Source of the DNA: Pardosa pseudoannulata
Taxonomy: Eukaryota; Arthropoda; Arachnida; Araneae; Lycosidae
Assembly (NCBI GenBank): GCA_032207245.1
Contig: CM063502.1
Span: 72,209,116-72,273,115 of the forward strand
Direction of reading: 5' to 3'
Length of the DNA stretch: 64,000 bases
This document shows, in pieces, positions 1 through 13,726 of the stretch. Within the stretch, counting starts at the first letter, position 1; the number at the start of each line of letters is the position of its first letter. Position numbers and translations under genes: made by a program. The notes beneath the pieces were generated by a model. The model was not told the origin of the DNA. It ran no database searches and saw nothing but the letters and a program-made list of their open reading frames with translations.

Positions 1-1312
1 ATTTTAAAGGATCCTCGTTCATTCCAGTTTGACATTGAGAATTTTTACTTGCTCTCTTGAGAGAACTACGAATCGGTGCTTTACGCAATAGGTCCCTCCA
101 CCCTCCTCCTTCAATTGAGAAAAATTATAAAACAAAAGATACCTTACTTGCAAAGTTAAAAGGAACAAAACATGACAGAATAACTGAGATGCATGTGGAT
201 AGTTTATGATCATTTTGACATTTTTCTTCCACTGTTAATCGTGCATATTGTTTCAACTGAGCTGATGTTAGATTGACTTTAGAAAATATTGATCGCAAGA
301 TTAAGTAATAAAATAAATTAGATTTTACATCAATATTTAAAAGAAATCTAAACTACGAGAAAAGAAGTCATTTAAAATCCCTTATTTATTGTTATTTCAA
401 CATCATTTATCAATAAAAATAATTATATTAAAGTGGCTTACACTTTCATCATTATCAAATTGTCCCCAAATAGCTCTTTTATGTCGAAAAAATTGATTTG
501 TAGATATTCTAGTGATATTGTCCGTAATATATTAGGAAAAACACTAATGTATAATTTATGCCAGACCGATATATTAAATATACTGAATATTATTTGTACT
601 AATAGACATTTTGCTAAAATATAAATAAATAAATAAATTTTACTTAAATCATGATAATATCTATAAGAGTGTTCAAAAAGCTGATAGAAAATTTAAAACA
701 AATAATAACTATTCGTATAATGTTGAAAAACTGTTATTAGAAATAATATATACACCATCAATTCTGCTCGTAATCTTTGAATTGGATTCAAAATTAAGCA
801 TCAATATAATCATAAATGTAATTTATATTTGTTACTTAAAATCTGAGTATTTGCTACAACTGTAGTGCAATATCAATAAGGAGAATCAGAATCAGTTTCG
901 ACTACCAATGGAAATTCATTTACGAGAAATTCGTCGACAATTTTCTCTCAGCAATTGTTTGGAAACGGTAATTCAAATGCAAAATATTAATAATCACAAA
1001 TAAAATTCCTATTGTAAAATCCTTAATAAAATATTTTATTTAAACATTGTCGAATTATAAAAAATCGTAAGAATTACCGTGTATAATTTGGATTATTTGG
1101 ATTTGTGTGTCTATTTTGTTATTGCATAATATAACGAGAGATAAAATTAATATAGTTTTATATATAACGTTAATATGAAACTGCAAACAAAATAAAATAA
1201 ACTGTAATAACATAGCATAAATATAGCAGAAGTAAAGTAAATTTGAATATCATAAAAGTTCAACTTTTAACTTCAACATCGCTGCACACAAGAATGTTGT
1301 TTATAGTATTAG
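1..1312. other. AT-rich non-coding DNA, nothing recognised
   Basis: No open frame with a recognisable protein signature on either strand. A short stretch near 60-100 (reading roughly tcggtgctttacgcaatagg) faintly resembles the middle of the SINE found elsewhere in the window, but the match is too short to call. Confidence 0.6.
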
Positions 1313-1340
1313 TGTATATATATATATATATATATATATG
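1313..1340. repeat. (TA)n microsatellite
   Basis: About 13 uninterrupted TA dinucleotides. Simple sequence repeat with no coding meaning. Confidence 0.95.
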
Positions 1341-2427
1341 AATGACACTTTTATTAAAATTTATGACAGTAAAGTGACAACTAACAGGTTTTGATTAAAA
1401 ATAAAATAAAATAAATAAAACTTACTATAAATTAATAATTGTTTCTAAACATCCTTCCACTTGCTATATTAACTAAGACATTAATTTGTAAGCAACGAAA
1501 TATTAAATATCAAAAACTTAATATATATTATTCAAATTGCTTTAAATATCTAAACTGGTTTTAAAATTAAAAGTACTGTATTCTGTTCCAAAATTAACTG
1601 TGAATATAGATGTAATTGTTTTATCAAAGGCTCTGAGATTTCTAGGGCAGTAATTTAATATCTATGATAAAAAATATACATAAATTTCGGCTACGAATAT
1701 ACATTCATTTAAGAGATGTTCTTTAGTGTAAAGTCACCATTGATCATTTTAAAACAAAATTTAGATGCAAAATATTATATTTTTATTGTATACGTTTTCA
1801 TAAAATATATTTTTGAGATAGTACTTAAATTAATCTAATAATAAATTATTTATTAATGTAAATAGCATTTATATAAAATAGATTGAATTACTCTACACAT
1901 AGAAATATATATTTATATTGTATTTTGAATATAAATAAAAATGAAACAACTTATCATAATTAATTTAAGAATTTCCGATATTCAAAATCTTAAAAACATT
2001 CAATAGCAGAGCACTTATAATTCCTTTTGAATGTAGTTTCGATCTTTTCAAACCACAAGAGCAGTATTCTTTTGAACTAGAAATCCTTCCGAATAAGAAA
2101 CTTCTTGTCTTCGGAATTCTTTTCACTTTTATCCACGAACAATTAGCGAAAGAAAAACAAATTAATGTGCCAAAACTCTTTTCCGCACTGAAGGGGAAAA
2201 AAAGAAACTGTGTTGTTTCTTATTAATCAAATTCTATAGACATTTCTTTATTAAATTCCCACATGAGGAATCTATAGTAAGAAACAGTGACAAATCTAAT
2301 TATATAATGTTTTTATGAGAAAATCAAGAAAAAACTTTCATTAGCGTAAGTAAATGGCACAAAAAAGAATTTTCTAATAATTAAATAAAAATATTTCATT
2401 GTTTATCTTATTTCTACACATACACTC
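1341..2427. other. AT-rich non-coding DNA, nothing recognised
   Basis: No coding or repeat signature seen. A slightly less AT-rich stretch at about 2090-2220 holds no frame that I recognise. Confidence 0.55.
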
Positions 2428-3171
<744 letters not shown>

Positions 3172-3246
3172 ACAGCTGTGGCTAGGGAGGTCGAAGTAAA
3201 CCACATCGTTCCTTCAAGTGTTTGGAAACCATTTCAAACTAATAGA
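3172..3246 (+). pseudogene. Fragment of a Tc1-type transposase DNA-binding domain
   Basis: The plus-strand frame reads TAVAREVEVNHIV followed by SSVWKPFQT. This is the helix-turn-helix of Tc1-like transposases, where the family pattern is 'VAREVGVSQS-V-SRLWKRFQ-TG'. In intact elements this domain binds the terminal inverted repeat. Only about 25 codons remain; no catalytic domain and no inverted repeats are visible around it, so it is a short relic. The match is by eye but covers VARE-V, V, W and FQT in register. I am moderately sure. Confidence 0.5.
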
Positions 3247-3439
3247 ATGCAATAAGCAATCAATAATGTATTTATGTAGGTAGATAAAATGTATACAACA
3301 AATATGTGGGAATTAAAACCGCTTAGAGATAGAAAGACATTTTCTGTTATGGAAAAAACAAACATATTTAAGTTATAAAACTTCAGCCTTTAAAAAACAA
3401 ATAATGTTTATTAGCTTATATATTACAATGATAAACATA

Positions 3440-4563
3440 CATCTACGCTTATGACACTACTTGTCACCCAAAACGGGACACAAGAAGGACAAAAGATGTT
3501 CAGTCAATTTTGTTTAGAGTAGAGATTGCATTGATGATAATTGGTTGGAAATACAACCTCCTTTTAATTGGGGATATCGAAGAAGCCAGTCGTGAGTATT
3601 GCTTGAAATTATGTCAATAATTTTTGTAACAACAGGCGGCATTAATTTAAAAAGGCTTTGGGTCTTCTGTTGGTGAATGGTATATCTATGTTGCTTCTAA
3701 TCATACACAAAGTTCTTTTATTGTAATTCAGTGAGTGGTATCCTGAAGTAGGCTTTAACTAATCTTTAAAATGATCTATTAAATGGAATATAGATTTGAA
3801 GAGAAGTAAGGCAGGGTAACAAGTCTGAAACAAATTCTTCAACAATATCTGCAAAGTATGACCAAAAGAACTTCCCTGTTGAAGCATGAAAGAAGCAAAG
3901 CAGCTGCAAATGAGCCCTGAAAGTAAGGAAAAAGACTAGAAAATCTTAGAGATACTCCTGAATATCTGTCTGGTAAACACACAGGAATAAGAAGGGTGAG
4001 AGAAAGGAATATAATACCACAGACAGCATAACACATGGTACATGAGCTGTATGGCAGTACATAGCAAAACAGTTGAACAGCTTCTCCATCGAGTTTATAA
4101 TCTCTCTTCCAAACCGTCATCGTATTACAAGATGATACTTGATTTATGGGGGAAAAATATCATGCCATTCAGAATCCAGTCTGTGCCGTTAAATTCACCA
4201 TTGCAAACTCAAACGCCTGTGGTCTTTAATCGAATATAAGCAAAGCAACCAATGATTAATGGAAAGTTTGCTGTACGCTGTCCGAAATATTGTACTTGCG
4301 GGCACCAATTGATGCTTTGGAGACTGCATTAACTGTATTGTGATTGTTTTGTGGTAATACGCTCCATTAGGGCAATGTACATAATAGGCCTTACTAGATA
4401 CAATGCAATCTCTCACGTCAGTCAATCTTTCACTAAAGCATCCTTTGATTCCACAGTCACATAACTTTATGACTACATTTGACAGGTTACTGATCTCCCA
4501 GAAGGATAATCCACAAACTCCGTATTCAACGATTCTTCTCAAATACATCTTGAAATGATACAC
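3440..4563 (-). pseudogene. Possible decayed coding block, unknown family
   Basis: This block is visibly richer in G+C than its flanks. Read on the minus strand it begins with a 122-codon open frame (4563 to 4195, from MYHFKMYLRR, with several Cys such as KLCDCGIKGC). It continues in a second frame from about 4110 to 3440 in which only about five stops interrupt some 220 codons, including stretches such as YFADIVEEFVSDLLPC and LMPPVVTKIIDIISSN. Random DNA of this composition should show roughly three times as many stops. An overlapping 93-codon frame (4120-3839) is an alternative reading. I do not recognise the protein: it could be an old gene copy, a fossil mobile element, or non-coding DNA with lucky frames. 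No splice sites were chosen. Confidence 0.28.
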
Positions 4564-5139
4564 ATGGATATACTAAGAGACAACCTAAAGCTATATGAGT
4601 AAAATCTTCCACAAGAGCACATTTCACGATCATTAAAACGACTTTTTCCCACTCCTTATATTCCGTGTCCTAAAAAAAGGAAATTTGTCCATGATGTGCT
4701 CATAAGCCCTAATCGTTATGCTTTGCATATTCAATTGCGGTATATGCATGATAGAAATTTAAGCTGTTTGGCTTGTTTCCTTCTTGTTGCTGTGTTTTGT
4801 ATAAAAATTCATTCTAAAGAAAATTATTTTATTAATTTAGTTCTTTATATAAATACAAGAAATTAAATAAATATTCATTTTTATATTTTTATAATACATG
4901 GAGGTATATAGGATAAAATAGAAGTTTATATTTTTCATAAACCATTAAACATGTTTTCCTATTCACAAAAAGGTTTTTTTAAATGTATTTAAATTTTAAA
5001 ATTTTTAAGGTATAAATTATTTTATTTCTTATTTATTTTTCATAAGTAAGCGAGAAGAAAAAGTATTTACATGAGATATGCACATATCATATGATGTTAA
5101 ATGTTATTGCATATAAAACTATTGTATTTCTTCTATATA
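4564..5139. other. Spacer; open plus-strand stretch at its start
   Basis: One plus-strand frame without ATG stays open from about 4610 to 4800, reading for example RKFVHDVLISPNRYALH. It may belong to the same degenerate block as the preceding region, although on the other strand. From 4800 onward the DNA is very AT-rich and holds nothing recognisable. Confidence 0.3.
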
Positions 5140-5143
5140 TTAA

Positions 5144-6112
<969 letters not shown>

Positions 6113-6116
6113 TTAA

Positions 6117-8471
6117 AAATATTTTAGGCTTTACAAAAATGTGTAATAGTGCTTTTGACTTTTCTTTTATATGAAACTTTTAATTTTTTTCTATTTATTT
6201 CTTTGTCTCTTGATGTAATTTTTCATGATTTTTTAGTAACGCATGGAGGACTCCGATTAAGTATTTTCCTTAATGTTCTTATATTACATACTAAAGTATA
6301 GATAATTAAAAAAATATTTTACAAGAATTTTTTAACAAATTTTACTATTAAAAAGTGTACATTCATTAAATAAATAAAGTTTAATTCGTTTGTGTTTAAA
6401 GTAGAAAGTTCTTAAAATTATTTGAATTCATTATTTCAATGAAACATATGTTTATTTCTAAATAAAGTTTATGTGTCATGTAAATATCGTGAAAATATAA
6501 TGATTATTAAAATTAAATTATATCCATGAAGTTAATTGTTATCAAAGAAATATTAATATTATATCTTTTAAGTGGTTAGATTTTCATCATCGCAAATTAA
6601 TGTGTTCAAAAATGTTGTTTAAGAATGTATGCTTTGTAATAACTCAGTGAGATAAAATTTACAATACATTTTTAGTAATAAATAGAATTTACGACAGTGT
6701 AGTCGTTTCTGAACTTTCAGTGACGAGGCAATTCCATAAAATATATTATTTTAATAAACATATTGCAATTTTAAAACATTCATTTTAGTAAACCATGGAA
6801 GGACGTCGTCTTATTGTTAAAACGAAAAATCTATCAAGAGTGTTTCATTGTGTAAACACTTGTGGATGTTTAATACATAAGATGATAAAGGTATTGAGCG
6901 ACATTACAAAAGTATGAGGAATTTAAGTTCTTTTGTTATCGAAAAATATCCTCACACTGAATAAGAAAAAATTACTAAAGAAGGAAATTTCGTGTCTGGA
7001 CTGAGGATAAAAGGCCTTTCTCTTCTTGAGAAAATCTTTAAAAAAGACTTGATTTCGATATTAGAATAATGCATTTTAAAGTGGTGTAACACATTTTTAA
7101 AATCACAACTATGTGATTTGAGGGTATATTCACTAAAGAATTTGAAAGTAAATTTTTTACACTATACTACCGATGACAGTATAACATATATTTTAAGAGT
7201 TTTTCTTTTAAATTTGATGTTTATCTATCTCGTTTTAATTTAAGTAAGACATTACATTACACATGATAAACAATAAAATATAAGGACTAAATATAAATGC
7301 ACACTTTCATACCGAAATCTGTGAATACATATAGTGCATAATTTTTTTTAATCTTTGCTGTTATACTTAATACGTATAAAATTATCACAAAGATAAAAGT
7401 CTGTACATAATTACTATAATAATTTTATTAGATTTGTTAAATATAAATTTACCCAAGAAAAGTAAAATTTATATTTAAATGTATGTAAATATAACAAAGA
7501 CTAAATATGTAAAGTCAACACAAAGTTTTGAAAGGTTTAAAAATTAGTTATAATTAACAAGTAAATGATTTAAAAGTATTAAAGAATATTAAAAAATAAA
7601 AAACGTTGCACATTTAATTCTAATTTATACATTTTATTTATAAAAATTCTAAAATTTTCTTTAGTAGTGAAAGTTATTTTCTACATATAATGATATTTCC
7701 CTGTAACTCTTCATACAATAGTTTAATTTAGGTGAAAATCTAAATATATATCAAAAATAAACATTATATATATGACTAGTAAACTCTATCAATAATATGT
7801 GTGATCTTAGACATGTAACTATCTCAAAAGAGAGTTTACTATAATATTGAAAATTAAGATTTTATTTTTAAAACATAACCTCGTAGTAAATCTCAGATTC
7901 CAAAAGAGCAAATTAAGACAGAATTAGAACAAACGTATTGAGATTTCTAAATAATATTATAAAATTTCTTTAAAGCGATAATTAAGTTTTCAGAACAAGA
8001 ATTTCTCAAAGAAATTTTGCTAAAATTTCAAGAACTTTATCTCAGCTGTAAGAAATAAAGGCCAGAACTTAAAACAATTTACAGTATCTATCATCACATA
8101 AAAAACATTACAGTCATATTATTTGTTGAAACATTTACTAATAATAATTTGAATCAGATTTTAGAAATATTTTGAACTTTACCAACATAGAACAGTTAAA
8201 TTTATTTTGAACCAAGATATCACTTTAGAATTTTAATATAAGTCAGTTTATACTAACTCTTTTATTTGAAACCATACCACAAAACAGTTTTATACTATTA
8301 ATAGTAGCCATCATAAATTACAGACTGTGATAGAAATAAAAAGACATACATTAATTTGAAATTTCAACTTTTTCATAACATACTTATTGCTGAAGACATT
8401 AAATTATCAATAATATCGATTTATAAACACATCAGTTTTGGAAGTCGAATGAAACTACGAATTAATTTCCT
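6117..8471. other. AT-rich non-coding DNA
   Basis: No supported gene. A 41-codon frame starting MEGRRLIVKTK at 6795 and stopping at about 6917 stands in a slightly GC-richer patch (6790-7030). It was considered as a possible helix-turn-helix relic but the resemblance is too weak to annotate. Confidence 0.5.
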
Positions 8472-8475
8472 TTAA

Positions 8476-9311
8476 CCCTTTAAAGGTCACCAAAATAAAT
8501 TCATTGGAATTTAGTGTAATTAGTTTATAAATGTTATCTATGAACCTTGTAAATGTAAAATATATGATGAGTTTTCTTTACATTCCATAGGAGGGTTTGG
8601 CCGATTGGTTAGGGAGCTGATCGTCGGTACCGGAGTTCGTGGGTTCGAATCCCACTACGACATGGATGTTCGTAGCCGTTCGGTATCGGCTTTAAGCAGT
8701 AGGTCCCATTCTCATTAGCCCTCGTGTGCAAAACAGTAGACCGTAGCGCTTCAAACCAAATCATAAAACCATATTAGGAGGGTTTGAGGAGTTGTTTAAC
8801 TGACTAACCCCTCCCCTAGTACAACTTGAACATTATACTTTTACTTTTGAAAATTTTAACTATACTAAAAGAACAATAAATAAGAATCCTTAAAATGATA
8901 TAATAAATAAATAGCTTAACAATTTATAAATGTTGTTTGCATAGATACTTTTATTTGGGGTCATAAGAAGGATAAATTGAAGTACTGACTTCTCAGGTAC
9001 AGCAAGTTTAAATACACATATTTAAAAAAAAAATAAATAAAAATAAATTAAATGTAGAGTTATCATCTGTTGTAAATTTAAAATGTCAAAAACATAAAAA
9101 AAATCGAAAAATCATCCATGTCTCTAAAAAGTTTTTTTTTTAATTGCAGAAGCTCTTGATTCTACATTATTGGCTTCCATACGTCACAGATGTATGAGAT
9201 TAAAGCTGTAAATAATTATAAAGATATAAAGTAAAGTACTCCAAAAAGTAAAGTTTAAAAGAAAGATGTTTAATAGGTGGTTTCGCCACAAAACCACTGT
9301 CCGTTAAAGGG
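8476..9311. mobile_element. Second TTAA-flanked inverted-repeat element (piggyBac-type MITE)
   Basis: TTAA sits at both borders (8472-8475 and 9312-9315). The left end reads CCCTTTAAAGGTCA and the right end, reverse-complemented, reads CCCTTTAACGGACA: 12 of 14 bases match. CCC ends with TTAA duplication again point to a piggyBac-type non-autonomous element. A hairpin GTGGTTTCGCCAC lies just inside the right end (about 9277-9289), comparable in position to the hairpin of the element at 5144-6112. The element has been split by a later SINE insertion. It has no transposase frame; a 60-codon minus-strand frame across its right end has no recognisable content. Confidence 0.68.
8588..8786 (+). mobile_element. 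tRNA-derived SINE with 12-bp target duplication
   Basis: The body (8600-8774) starts with a tRNA-like head: box A-like GGCCGATTGGTTAGG...GCTGAT, and box B GGTTCGAATCCC at about 8641-8652. A conserved body (TAGCCGTTCGG-ATCGGCTTTAAGCAGTAGGTCCC) and a short AAACCAAA tail follow. Perfect 12-bp direct repeats taggagggtttg flank it (8588-8599 and 8775-8786), the mark of LINE-machinery retroposition. The A and B boxes would serve as an internal RNA polymerase III promoter. It lies inside the TTAA element 8476-9311, so it is the younger insertion. The copies at 27.6 kb and 28.4 kb belong to the same family. Confidence 0.9.
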
Positions 9312-9315
9312 TTAA

Positions 9316-10655
9316 TATATGTACGGTTAACAAATATTCGCAAAGTTTTGTTTAACTTTTGGGAAACAACACTAAACTTCACTTCTACTATACAATTACT
9401 ACCATATACGCATGAAGAAGCAATTCTGCTTAACTACCACAAATTTCCAAAAGAATGTTGTAGATATTACGTTATTATTATGAAAAGTCTTATTTCAATA
9501 AAAAAAAACTATTTTTAAAAACCAGATGAGTATCTGTGAATTAAGAGAAATTTATTATTTTTTTAATTTTAATACTTTTTGTTTTTTTCTTGCAGATTTT
9601 TTACTTTTCATGCTATGTTTGATTGGATTTTAAGTAGAAATTACATTTTAGTAGTCAATATAGTTTAATAAGTAATACCACCAAAATATCGATGTTAATC
9701 ATCAAGGTTAAAGAAAATGTTGTTTTTTAATAAGTATTTATAACAGATATTTAAATTATGAAATAATATTTAAAAATACATACAAAATCAAAAAATATAT
9801 TACTTATATTATTACATTTCATAGTGAAATTAAACGTTTGTGATGAAGTTTTAAATATTTTGCTGAAATTATTGAGAATATGCGTAAAAATTTATTTCTT
9901 AAGTATATGCGTAAAATATAGTGATAGCACGAAGTTATACAGTTCAATGTGCAGCTCAAAAAACGTCATTGCTTCCTTTGCTGCTCGTAAACTCTTGTAA
10001 GTTAACAAAATCACTTAAATAAATTTTCTAAAATACTTCTTGCTACGTATTGACCTTTCGCTAATAAAACATGCTAGTATTCTTTGCTCCTGTTCAATAC
10101 ATTTTTCTTCGCACATAACATCATTTTGGAATGTATTAATACGAGGGTAAATTCTTTAAATATATTTAAGTGACATTTTGTGTTATTGGTTGAGAAAACT
10201 TTTCAATTTAGAAACATACATTTTAAAAATATATAGAAAGCATTTTATTTTAGAAAACGACAAATTCTCTGCAAAGATGGTTAAACACAAAACCTTTAAA
10301 CTGTAACTTTTGTTTTATTTTACCTAAATAATTATTTCTTTCTTCATATAACATTATATAATTTAATATGTTTTAAAATATGTATTTTTAGTAGCAAAGC
10401 CAACAAAAGCAATTTCATTTGGTAAAATTTTGATACTCATAATTTGCAAGAAAAATTATATCTAGAATATTAAGAAAAAATACTGTATACAAATATTATT
10501 CAAGCCTCTGATACATAATCTGTTTTGAAGCTCTTTTCAATAATTAAAATTTATCTTATATATATACATTATAAAATGCATTCCATAAAACTTTATAAAG
10601 TCATGTATTATTAAACATTATTTGTGTACAAAAGTCTGTAAAATTAATTTAACAC

Positions 10656-10659
<4 letters not shown>
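9316..10659. other. AT-rich non-coding DNA, nothing recognised
   Basis: No frame or repeat with a recognisable signature on either strand. Confidence 0.55.

Positions 10660-10694
<35 letters not shown>
10660..10694. repeat. (TA)n microsatellite, 35 bp
   Basis: Uninterrupted AT dinucleotides ending at a G. Confidence 0.95.
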
Positions 10695-10697
<3 letters not shown>

Positions 10698-12580
10698 ATA
10701 AAAATGTTATGGTAAAATATTGACATGATAGAAAATTATTCCGAGATTGTTATTAATATGCATGCTGTGTAAATATTAGATTTAAACCTTTCATATTAAA
10801 AATACTCTTAAAAGATGAACTGAATAAAATTAAAATAAATTGAGATAGCAATATGTATATGTATGAAAAATTTAAGACTAAATATTTAACGTGATCTACA
10901 AATATTCCATCAGAAAATGTCTTTAATATTTTAAAATAACAGTTTACCCATTAATTTTTCAATTTATAATAAATATTATATACCATTGGAAATATATTTA
11001 TAAAATATTTACTTTTTATAATTGCTGCTTATTTTTCGTATTTTTGAATACATACGTTGTTAAAAATTTCACTTCTTTCCGTACATTAATTGGTTCCTTA
11101 AAAAATGATCAGCTTGATGATGCATTGTATGGCAGTACATTTAACTGCAGTAGATTACTATTGTAACGTATGACTTTGGTAATTTGTATCCCCTTTTCGT
11201 AGTTTTAAGTTTTTTTTTAACGCAAGTGTTTCAATTATTATTTATGCGTGTAGTTTTGTAAGCTATCTATAATTATTTTTTTAAATAAAGACCATATACA
11301 TAAATAAAAAGTAATTAGAAAAATACATTAAAACGTTCTTCTAATTTTAAATGCTCTTCTTAATTATAATTCCTGAAGAATCACAAAATTACTTAAAACA
11401 ATCACCTATACACCGTTTGTCTGTATAGCTGTTGAGTTCTTCCGCAATCTACCGTTGCCTCTTGCTCGTTCTGTATGTTTAACTACCTCAATTAATAATT
11501 CCCCAGTATTTTTTTAATATCTCAGTTTCTATAATACGGTAGTCATTTTCGAGGTTTTTTTCACTTTTTTAGAGTTTAATGTTTATATCATAAGAGTAAA
11601 TTTATTGTTTTGGGACGATAGTTTACTGAATATATTTAAAATGATATCTGAAATGTGATTACAAAGTTTATACAAAAACTAATTATACTGTATGCTGAAA
11701 GTGTCTCTTCTAATTTTATTTATTCTTATAGTCATATTTTTAAAAGCTTAAAAGGTTTACCAGTCCAGTGATTGAGTTTGTGCTACAAAGGATAAATTTC
11801 TCTTTCTGTGAACATACATTTTACACACACCAATCAAAGTACGTCTCATATTTTTAATTTTATTAAATTTACAGTTTTTATAATATATTATTGCAGTATT
11901 TTTTTATTTTTTCTAACTAATGGCTTCGTTCGTCGAATAAATATTGAATTTCAAACTAAATGTGCAGTTTTGTAATTTAGATATTACATATTTGTCTTTT
12001 CTCATGAATAGAAAAAGCTAAGAGAGAATGTTTGCCCCTTACGAGTATTATTTCTTTCATTTCTTTAACATTATGTAAATTTAAATTGCAATTTGTCTAT
12101 TTGTACTATGTCTTTGAAAAAGGTTGAACTGCAAAATATGTGTGCACAGTTTATAAGTAAATATTACTTGTTTTCCCGAGATTAGAAGCAAGTTATATTT
12201 TCCCTGGATAGGTATTACGAAGCTCACACAATGATATTTAGGAGAGAGTTTTAGTGTAATTATAATGGAATTAAAAATAAGAATTCAAATATCAATGCTG
12301 TTTTAAAAGTCTATTTTTGTGATGCTTTCCATCCGGTTTCATTAATTTTACCTTAAAAGTTCAACTTTAAATGAAAATAGGGTATGTTTTAATAATTTAT
12401 TAAAATTTGGTAAAAGTTAAATAGTATTGTATAAAGCTACAACAATGAAAACTTCAGTGTGTAAAGGAGTACAATGGAGTTCTACCTAATATTGTTATCA
12501 TAATCTTATTTTTGGCACAGAGTAGCAGATAAAAAAATCTGGTGAATGGTAAACAAATTTATTGTATATTTATTTTGTTG
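10695..12580. other. AT-rich non-coding DNA, nothing recognised
   Basis: No supported feature. Short T-runs and A-runs only. Confidence 0.55.
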
Positions 12581-12588
12581 TACATTTA

Positions 12589-12663
12589 GGTTGGTTGGTT
12601 GATTGAAGTTTAATGGCGCTAAATCCTCTAGGGACAAACTGCGCCAAACAAGATGAGGGGTTT
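12589..12663 (-). mobile_element. 75-bp insertion with 8-bp target duplication
   Basis: The 75-bp segment begins with GGTTGGTTGGTT and contains TGGCGC (about 12615) and GCGCCA (about 12641), which pair as a perfect 6-bp stem. It is flanked by direct repeats tacattta (12581-12588 and 12664-12671). Read on the minus strand it ends in (AACC)n, a simple-repeat tail like that of the SINE in this window, so retroposition is one explanation; the 8-bp duplication would also fit a hAT-type MITE. The local G+C is clearly higher than the flanks. No similarity to the other SINE copies beyond the tail style. Confidence 0.55.
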
Positions 12664-12945
12664 TACATTTAACACACTAGAGAGAAAAAATTGTTATGCA
12701 AGAAACTTTGAAAAATGTACACACAGAAAACATGTGATAAGAAATATGGAGAAGGAAAAAAATGTAATTTTTATTTTATAAATAATGTGCTTCAATTAAA
12801 ACTTAATTATAGGTAGACAATTAAATGATTATTTAATGGAAATGTTCTTCAAATTATAAAATGTACTGTAATATTTAATTATTTTACTGTTATTTTGTCC
12901 TTATTAGATAGAGAAAATAAGGAAAGCATAAAATGTTAAAAAAAT

Positions 12946-12980
12946 TAAAATAAATAAATAAATAAATAAATAAATAAATA
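12946..12980. repeat. (TAAA)n tetranucleotide repeat
   Basis: About eight AAAT/TAAA units in a row. Confidence 0.9.
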
Positions 12981-13078
12981 CGTAACCAAAAAACTGGAAA
13001 GTTTTACATTAGGAATAAATATTCCTTAACAACTGTTTTGTTACAAATTGTATATTTTCTCAAGTACTGTTAACCCAT

Positions 13079-13108
13079 ATTGGACCGCCGTCCTATAAAT
13101 AGGACAGC
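13079..13108 (+). repeat. Subterminal hairpin motif, copy A
   Basis: ATTGGACCG followed by a palindrome GTCCTATAAATAGGAC and GC. It starts inside the left terminal inverted repeat. Copies B and C share the same layout. Likely part of the transposase recognition sequence; that role is inference. Confidence 0.85.
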
Positions 13109-13419
13109 AAACGTAAATCCATTTAATAACAAAGTTATAACTATTTTCTCAGTGGATTTTATTTTAAAACCTTTAAAATAGACACATTTTAGCATAATAG
13201 TAAAAAAAAGTGAGAAATAAAATTATATTGGATTGTAAAATCTATTTTCAGCAACCCCTTAAAAATTGTGATTTTTTAATCTTTAATTTTATATTCATTA
13301 TTATTATTAATTTCAAACGTCGTGGAGGTTACTTGCAGTTTATAAACAGAACTAATAATGTAGCTGAGCATCTTTGTTCAAAAATATATTTTACACGTGT
13401 ATTTTGTAAATATAAAAAA

Positions 13420-13449
13420 GGTGTCCTAAATATAGGACGACGGTCCAAT
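13420..13449 (-). repeat. Subterminal hairpin motif, copy B (inverted)
   Basis: On the minus strand it reads ATTGGACCG, then GTCCTATATTTAGGAC, then ACC. It is in inverted orientation to copy A, about 310 bp further in, and precedes the transposase start at 13727. Confidence 0.85.
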
Positions 13450-13726
13450 CCCGATTATTTTTCCACGAATTCGTTATTGCATTCATAGCACACATTCTTT
13501 TCTTATCTTTCAATGAAAACCTGTTCAAACACCTGTTCGCACACCTGGACACAACAAGGGGAAATATATATCTATTGTAATCAGGAAAACTGGAGATTGA
13601 AAGATAAACTTAATCTCTTACTCTCATGCTTGGTTGAAATTTGTTTAGTGTTTAGTGCTGCATGCAAATCTATTTCTTTTATGCTAAGAATATGGATATT
13701 TTACTCTGCATTTTGCTTCTGTAAAA

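Noticed and set aside
30..110. 5'-truncated SINE fragment
   Set aside because: Resemblance covers only about 25 bases with mismatches.
6795..6917. 41-codon frame with a faint resemblance to a paired-type helix-turn-helix
   Set aside because: Only a few residues could be matched and the match needed gaps and a frameshift; not above chance.
8600..8665. tRNA gene at the SINE heads (also at 27.8 kb and 28.44 kb)
   Set aside because: The box A and B motifs are there, but the heads are part of a longer repeated unit with tail and target duplications, and the acceptor and other stems do not close properly.
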